Assembly: GCA_035535315.1 (NCBI GenBank)
Contig: DATLQD010000040.1
Coordinates: forward strand, 1 to 12,028
DNA length: 12,028 nt
Source: DASQGA01 sp035535315
GTDB lineage: Bacteria > Actinomycetota > Thermoleophilia > Gaiellales > Gaiellaceae
Direction of reading: 5' to 3'
The notes beneath the pieces were generated by a model. The model did not search any database, was not told the origin of the DNA, and worked only from the letters and a program-made list of their open reading frames with translations. Made by a program: the position numbers and the translations under genes. Shown one piece after another: positions 7,626 through 12,028 of the stretch (the stretch's first letter is position 1; every line of letters begins with the position of its first letter).

Positions 7626-9220
7626 TGCTCATCATCCAGGCAAAGGAGCTCTTCCACCTCTACCCGGGGCCGTACGGCGACGTCGCCGCGCTGCGGGGGC
7701 TCTCGCTTGAGGTCGCCGAGGGGGAGGTCATCTCCGTGCTGGGACCGAGCGGCTCGGGCAAGACCACACTCCTCACTCTCTGCTCCGGCGTCGCCCGACC
7801 GTCGAGCGGCGAGCTGACGGTGGTCGGCCGGTCGTTCGAAAGCGCTTCAAGCCGTGAGCTCGCACGCGTGCGGCGCAGGTCGATCGGGATCGTCCGCCAG
7901 CACTATCACGTGGCGCTTCCGCGGGAGCTCGCCGTCGAGGAGATCGTTGCCCTTCCGTTTCGCCTCCTCGGTCGCTACGGCTCGGAAGAACGCCGTCGCG
8001 TCGGCCAGCTGCTTCGTACGGCCGGCCTAGAGGGGCGCTCACGAGCCCGACCTGCGGAGCTCTCGGGCGGCGAGCAGCAGCGGGTCGCCGTCTGTGCCGC
8101 GCTCGCCAAGCGTCCGAAGCTCATCCTCGCCGACGAGCCCACCGGGGAGCTCGACCGCCGAGCCACCGCGGCCGTCATCGAGCTTATGGTCGAGTTGGCA
8201 GCCGAGGTTAAGGCAGCGGCAGTGATTGTCACCCACGATCCCGAAGTCGCCCTCGCCAGCGACAGGACGATCCACATCCGCGACGGCCGTCTGGCCGCCG
8301 AGGGCACCGCACGCCCCCTCCTCATCATCGATGAGCAGGGGTGGCTGCGCCTCCCCCGCCGCCTGCGCGAGCAGGCGGGGCTTCGGGAACGCGTTCGCGC
8401 CGTGGCGAAGTCAGGAGAAGTGAGGCTTCTCGCGGAAGAGCTGGCCAAAACCGGCGAACGGACACGTGGCGGCGAGCCTCTTCCTCGTATCGGGCCGGAG
8501 GAGAAGCGTTACGAGACGGAGGTAGCACTCGATCGCGTAGACAAGAGCTACGGCCGGAAGGGCGACGCTGTCATCCCCGGCCTCTCTTGGACCTTTAAGC
8601 CAGAGCAGCTCCATGTCGTTGCCGGCCCTTCGGGTAGCGGGAAGACGACACTGTTGAACCTGATGGCAGCCCTCGACCGTCCCGATTCAGGCGAGGTGTG
8701 GGTGGGGGGAGAGCGGATCGACAGCCTGAGCGCGAATAACGCGGCCCGCTGGCGCCAGCGCGTGGTTGGATATCTCTCCCAGCACTCGACTTTGGTGGGA
8801 TTCCTCTCCGCGCGCGAGAACGTGGAGCTCGCACTCACGCTTCGCGGGTTCAGTCCGGAGGATGCGACAGCTCGAGCCGAGCGCTGGCTCGAGTGGGTCG
8901 GCCTCGGAGCGCTCGCCGGCCGACATGCGGATCGACTCTCTGGAGGCGAGCAGCGCCGCGTGTCACTGGCGAGAGCCCTAGCTCCTGGGCCTCGCGTCAT
9001 CCTCGCCGACGAGCCGACCGCCCACCTCGACCGTGTCTCCGGGCGAATGGTGATCAAGCTTCTGCAGGCCGCCGCTCGGGACGCCGGAACGACCGTCGTG
9101 TGCGCGAGCCACGATCCCGACCTCATCTCGGCAGCCGACACGAGCCTGCGGCTCGGTTTGGATGAGCGACGAACTGCGTCTGAGCGAGTTCGGGGGCGGG
9201 ACGAGCGAGACGAGCGTTAA
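7625..9220 (+). CDS. Tandem-domain ABC ATPase (two FtsE/LolD-like NBDs) with AbrB-like linker
   Basis: A 531-residue cytoplasmic ATPase with two complete nucleotide-binding domains. NBD1 has Walker A GPSGSGKTT (40-48), Q-loop Q92, signature LSGGE (146-150), Walker B LILADE (ending E171) and H-loop H204. NBD2 has Walker A 334-342 (identical to the first), Q386, LSGGE (438-442), VILADE (ending E463) and H496. All catalytic residues are present in both, so both sites should be active. The linker (about 232-296) is not plain: 232-272 reads like a swapped-hairpin AbrB/MazE segment (IIDEQGWLRLPRRLREQAGL...). A charged Arg/Glu/Asp tail ends the protein. The ATG shares one base with the permease stop, so the two are translationally coupled and form one transporter, presumably with one ATPase polypeptide serving the two halves of one permease. 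Confidence 0.95.
   Translation: MLIIQAKELFHLYPGPYGDVAALRGLSLEVAEGEVISVLGPSGSGKTTLLTLCSGVARPSSGELTVVGRSFESASSRELARVRRRSIGIVRQHYHVALPRELAVEEIVALPFRLLGRYGSEERRRVGQLLRTAGLEGRSRARPAELSGGEQQRVAVCAALAKRPKLILADEPTGELDRRATAAVIELMVELAAEVKAAAVIVTHDPEVALASDRTIHIRDGRLAAEGTARPLLIIDEQGWLRLPRRLREQAGLRERVRAVAKSGEVRLLAEELAKTGERTRGGEPLPRIGPEEKRYETEVALDRVDKSYGRKGDAVIPGLSWTFKPEQLHVVAGPSGSGKTTLLNLMAALDRPDSGEVWVGGERIDSLSANNAARWRQRVVGYLSQHSTLVGFLSARENVELALTLRGFSPEDATARAERWLEWVGLGALAGRHADRLSGGEQRRVSLARALAPGPRVILADEPTAHLDRVSGRMVIKLLQAAARDAGTTVVCASHDPDLISAADTSLRLGLDERRTASERVRGRDERDER
8318..8440 (+). other. AbrB/MazE-like segment between the two ATPase domains
   Basis: This encodes residues 232-272 of the ABC ATPase. 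The pattern is two hydrophobic strands around a D-E-x-G turn (IIDEQGWLRLP), a short Arg-rich helix (RRLREQAGL), and two more strands (RVRAVA, GEVRLLAE). That is the order and spacing of AbrB/MazE N-terminal domains, whose consensus runs roughly D-x-x-G-r-i-x-i-P followed by an lr-x-x-l-g-l helix. The match is by eye only. In this setting it could be a dimerisation or regulatory insert instead of a DNA-binding domain. Confidence 0.5.
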
Positions 9221-9314
9221 CCCTTCTAATCCGTAACTGAACAAATTCGACAGTCACGCCGTATCTCGTCACCGCGCATCGGCCCGCCAATCAATCGTCG
9301 TGTTCGTGGGAAAA

Positions 9315-9363
9315 GCCTGTCACGCCGGAGGTCGCGGGTTGGAGTCCCGTCGCTCACGCTCCA
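9315..9363 (+). pseudogene. Degenerate 3' half of a tRNA-Asp (GTC) gene
   Basis: Starting at the anticodon loop (CTGTCAC, anticodon GTC) this matches tRNA-Asp: 3' anticodon stem GCCGG, variable region AGGTC, T arm GCGGG-TTGGAGT-CCCGT, acceptor strand CGCTCAC and a CCA-like end. The E. coli gene shares GCCTGTCACGC and GTCGCGGGTT-GAGTCCCGTC. It cannot be a working tRNA: the bases before the anticodon loop (AAAGC) pair with GCCGG at only two positions, no D arm or 5' acceptor strand is present, the T loop has TTG where TTC is invariant, and the end reads CTCCA with extra bases. It lies 27 bases inside the right direct repeat. Confidence 0.75.
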
Positions 9364-9389
9364 CGAAACCGCTGCAAACCCCAGGAGGT

Positions 9390-9518
9390 TAAGTTGCCTG
9401 TTGAGGTGCCAGCGGGGTCGTTTGCTGCCCGGCCCACGCAAAGCGCGCCTACGTCGCGACGGTTAGCACGAGCTTTCCGCGCACGTGGCCGGTTTCACTG
9501 AGCTCATGCGCGCGCTTC
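9390..9518. repeat. Direct repeat, copy B (3' end of the intact oxidoreductase gene and its flank)
   Basis: Same sequence and orientation as 3491-3632. It spans residues 280-301 and the stop of the intact oxidoreductase plus about 59 downstream bases, ending abruptly at TAAGTTGCC on the module side. The two copies are offset by 5886 bases in the ungapped block. Confidence 0.93.
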
Positions 9519-10354
9519 ACGTCGGTGAGCGGCATCGCTTCCGCGATCTCCACGCGCACATCTCCGCTTGCCACGAGCTCGGCTATCCGCGTGAGCTGCT
9601 CGGACTTTGGGCTCATCACGACCAACTCGGCGCGCACGCCTCGCTCGCGCGCGGCCTCCTCGGGCGGAGCCCCGGCGATAGTGACCAGCATCCCGCCCTC
9701 GCGCACTGCCGGGAGCAGCGAGGCGGTCGTGTCGCCGCCGACGGTGTCGAACGCGAGGTCGGCGCCGCTCACCGCCTCGCCCACCTCCTGCTGCGTGTAG
9801 TCGACGTACTCGTCAGCGCCCAGGCCCAGCACGAAGTCGCGGTTGCGCGTTGAGCCGGTGCCGATCACCCGCGCGCCCGCCACCTTGGCGAACTGCACGG
9901 CGAAATGGCCTACGCCGCCGGCGGCGCCCGCCACGAGAGCCGACTGCCCGCTGACGAGCCCGCCCCGGTCGAACAGGGCCTGCCAGGCGGTCTGGCCGGC
10001 GACCGGTATCGCTGCGGCCTGCTCGTGACTCACGCCCTCGGGTTTTTTCGCGATCACCCCGGCGGATGCGGTCGAGTACTCCGCGTACCCACCGCTCGCC
10101 GAGCTGCCGAACACTTCGTCGCCCTCGGCGAAGGCGTCAGCGCGCGAAGTCTCAACCGTGCCCGACACGTCGTACCCGAGCACCGCGGGGAGCGACTTGT
10201 TCATGAACCCGCGGCGGACTTTCCAGTCCGCCGGGTTGACCGAGGCGGCGTGGACCTTGATCAGCACCTCGTCGTCGCCGGGCTCGGGGCGATCAATCTC
10301 CTCGTAACGCAGGACATCGGGGTCACCAGTCTCGTGCATCACCATGGCCTGCAT
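9449..10354 (-). CDS. Zinc-free quinone oxidoreductase-like enzyme (MDR superfamily)
   Basis: A 301-residue NAD(P)H-dependent oxidoreductase of the medium-chain dehydrogenase/reductase superfamily. The N-terminal GroES-like domain (about 1-115) has HAASVNPADWKVRRG (35-49) and LGYDVSGTVE (59-68), and lacks the Cys/His set of zinc-binding alcohol dehydrogenases. The nucleotide-binding Rossmann part has AGAAGGVGHFAVQFAK (142-157), and the C-terminal end has GHVRGKLVLTV (289-299), both usual in quinone oxidoreductases. Such enzymes reduce quinones or enones in the cytoplasm; the substrate is not readable. GAGGAGG six bases upstream fixes the ATG at 10354. Two adjacent inverted repeats lie 72-105 bases upstream and may be an operator. 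Its last 22 codons are duplicated at 3563-3631. Confidence 0.93.
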   Translation of the reverse strand: MQAMVMHETGDPDVLRYEEIDRPEPGDDEVLIKVHAASVNPADWKVRRGFMNKSLPAVLGYDVSGTVETSRADAFAEGDEVFGSSASGGYAEYSTASAGVIAKKPEGVSHEQAAAIPVAGQTAWQALFDRGGLVSGQSALVAGAAGGVGHFAVQFAKVAGARVIGTGSTRNRDFVLGLGADEYVDYTQQEVGEAVSGADLAFDTVGGDTTASLLPAVREGGMLVTIAGAPPEEAARERGVRAELVVMSPKSEQLTRIAELVASGDVRVEIAEAMPLTDVKRAHELSETGHVRGKLVLTVAT

Positions 10355-10360
10355 CGGGAA

Positions 10361-10367
10361 CCTCCTC
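10361..10367 (-). promoter_or_regulatory. Shine-Dalgarno of the oxidoreductase gene
   Basis: The minus strand reads GAGGAGG six bases before the ATG at 10354, a near-ideal ribosome binding site that settles the start codon. Confidence 0.8.
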
Positions 10368-10425
10368 GGTCGGGCCGGTAGTGGCAGTTGAGCGCAGCTT
10401 ACGGCCTGACCATTGGCGATCTACG

Positions 10426-10459
10426 CAGACATCGATGTCTGACCCAGGACGTTCCTGGG
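10426..10459. promoter_or_regulatory. Two adjacent perfect inverted repeats, candidate operator
   Basis: Positions 10426-10441 form a perfect 16-base palindrome (CAGACATCGATGTCTG). After one base, 10443-10459 form a 7-bp perfect inverted repeat with a 3-base centre (CCCAGGA-CGT-TCCTGGG). They sit in the 176-base gap between the metallopeptidase stop and the oxidoreductase start. A TAAGCT hexamer (minus strand, about 10396-10401) could be a -10 element downstream of them. A repressor or activator site for the oxidoreductase is the likely reading. A terminator is less likely since no T run follows either repeat on the minus strand. Confidence 0.55.
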
Positions 10460-10530
10460 GCTACGGTGAGGCGAATTTCGTTTGCGTTAGGTTCCCGTCC
10501 CCGGCCAAGGAAATCGAGAAGAGTCACGTT

Positions 10531-10890
10531 TCAGTAACGGTCGATTTCGATCAGGCGCTCGTCGCTGATCCCGAAGTGGTGAGCGACCTCGTGGAGGACA
10601 ACCCGGCTCACCTCCCGACGAAGCCTCTCCGGGTCGTGCCCATAGAGACGCATGAGCGGACCGCGGTAGATCGTGATCTTGTCCGGCAGCACCCCGCCGT
10701 AGTGGCTGCTGCGTTTGGTGAGCGGTACGCCCTCATAGAGGCCGAGCAAGCGCTGGCCCGGAGGTGATTCATCTTCGACCACGATCTCCACGTTCGACAT
10801 TCGCGCACGCAGATCTGATGGCAGCGAGTCGAGCGCATCCTGGGCGTACTCCTCAAACCGCCCTCCCGAATCGAGCAGACCGCTTTCCAT
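10531..10890 (-). CDS. Small zincin-type metallopeptidase family protein
   Basis: A 119-residue protein with the zinc-protease motif HEVAHHFGISD at 100-110: H100, E101 and H104, followed by D110 in the third-ligand position of the HExxHxxGxxD form. The preceding segment, ITIYRGPLMRLYGHDPERLRREV (72-94), is also typical of the short Zincin_1 family (COG3824), whose members are about 110-140 residues, so this is full length. Its substrate is not known. No signal peptide is seen, so it is probably cytoplasmic. No Shine-Dalgarno precedes the ATG at 10890; TACCCT lies six bases upstream of it and could be the -10 of a leaderless transcript. It is divergent from the SDR gene, with 35 bases between the starts. 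Confidence 0.88.
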   Translation of the reverse strand: MESGLLDSGGRFEEYAQDALDSLPSDLRARMSNVEIVVEDESPPGQRLLGLYEGVPLTKRSSHYGGVLPDKITIYRGPLMRLYGHDPERLRREVSRVVLHEVAHHFGISDERLIEIDRY

Positions 10891-10925
10891 GTCGAGAGGG
10901 TAGTCCCGGCGCGAGTGTCTGAGGG

Positions 10926-11693
10926 ATGATCACGCGCATGCTTCCCGACCAGCAGCGTGTCTCGCTCGTGACAGGTAGCTCGCGCGGGCTCGGCAGTGCC
11001 ATCGCCAGGCGTCTCGCAAGCGATGGCCTGGCCGTTGCCGTAAACGGCCTCCACGGTGACGCACAGGCGCTCGAGGTTGTCGCCGCCATCCGGAACGACG
11101 GCGGAGTCGCCGACGCCTTCACGGCCGACGTCACCGACCAGGGGCAGATTGCCGATCTCGTCGCGGCGGTGACCAGCAGCCTCGGCCCCATCGACGTGCT
11201 GGTACTGAACGCGACCGGCCCGCAGCCGGAAGCGCCGCTGGCGGAGGTCGCCTGGGCGGACTACGTCGCGCAGCTCGAGTTCTTCGTCAAGAGCCCGGTA
11301 CTGCTGCTCCGAGCCGTCCTCCCCGGAATGCAGACCAAACGGTCCGGCCGCATCGTCCAGATCGACTCCGAGGTCGTCGACCGGCCGCCCCCTGGCAGAT
11401 CCGCCTACGTGACCGCAAAGAACGCCCAGATCGGTCTCGCACGGAGTTGGGCGCGCGAGCTCGCCCATCTCGGCATCACAGTGAATATGGTCGCGCCCGG
11501 CTTCATCCCAGTCGAGCGCCATACGGACGTCCCCGACGAGATCAGAAGGGCCTACATCGCCTCCGTGCCCGCCGGCCGCCTCGGGACCCGCGAAGACATC
11601 GCCCACGCGGTCAGCTTCTTCGCCTCGGAAGCAGCGGGATTCATCACTGGACAGCGCCTCGTCGTCGACGGCGGTCGCGGTCTCGGTGACTAG
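10926..11693 (+). CDS. SDR-family oxidoreductase (FabG-like)
   Basis: A 255-residue short-chain dehydrogenase/reductase. The cofactor motif is TGSSRGLG (16-23), with an acidic-hydrophobic DV pair at 69-70, NATG (95-98) in place of the usual NNAG, catalytic S148 (QIDSEV) and YVTAK (Y161, K165), and the C-terminal QRLVVDGG (243-250). Arg20 and the absence of an acidic residue at the end of strand 2 (VAVNG) suggest NADP(H). The helix-4 Asn of the usual catalytic tetrad is not visible: where W-x-x-x-x-x-x-N-L is expected the protein reads WADYVAQLEFFVKSP, as in one FabG-like subgroup. The substrate is unknown. The ATG at 10926 directly abuts GAGGG, while the ATG at 10938 (four codons in) is 12 bases from it, so the exact start is uncertain by four residues. 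Confidence 0.92.
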   Translation: MITRMLPDQQRVSLVTGSSRGLGSAIARRLASDGLAVAVNGLHGDAQALEVVAAIRNDGGVADAFTADVTDQGQIADLVAAVTSSLGPIDVLVLNATGPQPEAPLAEVAWADYVAQLEFFVKSPVLLLRAVLPGMQTKRSGRIVQIDSEVVDRPPPGRSAYVTAKNAQIGLARSWARELAHLGITVNMVAPGFIPVERHTDVPDEIRRAYIASVPAGRLGTREDIAHAVSFFASEAAGFITGQRLVVDGGRGLGD

Positions 11694-11782
11694 CGGTTGC
11701 CCGTGCGAGGCCACGTCATCGCGATTGACAACAACACGGGCCCGCACTTCCGAGTTCCCTGAACCAGCGCGACTCGCAACTA
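11694..11782. other. Gap between convergent genes
   Basis: The SDR (+) and catalase-family (-) genes converge on these 89 bases. A GCCCGTG ... CACGGGC pair (7 bp with a 29-base loop) is the only inverted repeat noticed. It is too open and lacks a T run, so a shared terminator is possible but not shown. Confidence 0.3.
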
Positions 11783-12028
11783 CTAGGGAGAGCCCGGAAA
11801 CACCTCGTCGCCGGTCGGCTCGTAGTGCTCCACCTCGTTCATCTTCTGCCGCAGGCGCGACAGCTCGCTGTACATCCGCTTCCTGGCCCGGCTCTGGTTA
11901 CCCAGCGGGCGGTGCTCCGGGATGGAGTGCCACGGGTTGTACGACAGCACCCTTGCGAACTCGAGCTGTTCGGGTGAGTCGAACCTCTGCTTGGGGATTC
12001 TCAGTACGGCGGCCGGCACGCGCGGGGA
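11783..12028 (-). CDS. Catalase-family protein, C-terminal end (cut by right edge)
   Basis: The last 81 residues and stop of a gene whose start lies beyond the right edge. The reading frame is open to base 12028; the GTG at 12019 is an internal Val codon, not a start. The core LSYNPWHSIPEHRPLGNQ, followed by SRARKRMYSELSRLRQKMN and EPTGDE, is the conserved C-terminus of catalase-like heme proteins of the short bacterial kind, where an RIPKQRFDSPEQLEFA-type stretch precedes it. The heme-binding Tyr and catalytic His regions lie outside the window, so peroxide-degrading activity is inferred from the family only. It is convergent with the SDR gene. Confidence 0.72.
   Translation of the reverse strand, partial: SPRVPAAVLRIPKQRFDSPEQLEFARVLSYNPWHSIPEHRPLGNQSRARKRMYSELSRLRQKMNEVEHYEPTGDEVFPGSP

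Noticed and set aside
9315..9363. Functional tRNA-Asp gene
   Set aside because: The 5' half is missing, the anticodon stem does not pair, and the T loop has lost its invariant C.
11699..11741. GCCCGTG/CACGGGC hairpin as a terminator between convergent genes
   Set aside because: A 29-base loop and no T run make it a poor intrinsic terminator.
10608..11747. Minus-strand open frame of 379 codons opposite the SDR and overlapping the metallopeptidase
   Set aside because: The SDR frame has all cofactor and catalytic motifs and the peptidase frame has HExxH; this antisense frame has no motif and covers both.
1..12028. CRISPR array, insertion sequence or integrase
   Set aside because: No short regularly spaced repeats and no transposase- or recombinase-like protein was found on either strand.

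Overview
The base composition is high in GC and the genes are dense and actinobacterial in style. The HisKA_3/LuxR-type two-component pair, the FtsX-like permease paired with a double ATPase, and the MMPL exporter all fit Actinobacteria, possibly the Thermoleophilia (Solirubrobacter/Gaiella side). That placement is inferred from protein style, not from a marker gene.

Layout. (1) Positions 1-3381, all on the minus strand, hold a membrane sensor histidine kinase, an overlapping LuxR-type response regulator, and the N-terminal 271 residues of an MMPL/RND exporter that runs off the left edge. They form a plausible sense-and-export unit. (2) Positions 3382-3826 have no intact gene. They hold a remnant of the last 22 codons of a quinone oxidoreductase inside a direct repeat. 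(3) Positions 3827-9220, on the plus strand, carry a PrxQ/BCP-like peroxiredoxin, a 10-TM FtsX-type permease and a fused two-domain ABC ATPase. The last two are coupled by a TGATG overlap. (4) Positions 9221-9448 hold a degenerate 3' half of a tRNA-Asp gene and the second copy of the direct repeat. (5) Positions 9449-12028 hold an intact quinone oxidoreductase-like enzyme (-), a small zincin-type metallopeptidase (-), an SDR oxidoreductase (+), and the C-terminal end of a catalase-family protein (-) cut by the right edge.

The main structural story is that the peroxiredoxin/ABC module is bracketed by about 130-140 bp direct repeats made of the 3' end of the oxidoreductase gene plus its downstream flank. 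The intact gene lies on the right and only a 3' remnant on the left, with a broken tRNA-Asp 3' half just inside the right repeat. This is the pattern left by Campbell-type integration or by an unequal duplication. No integrase or transposase is visible in the window. The most unusual protein feature is an AbrB/MazE-like segment between the two ATPase domains of the ABC protein. Two adjacent perfect inverted repeats upstream of the oxidoreductase look like an operator. Peroxiredoxin, quinone oxidoreductase and catalase-family genes together suggest a loose oxidative-stress theme, but they are not one operon.
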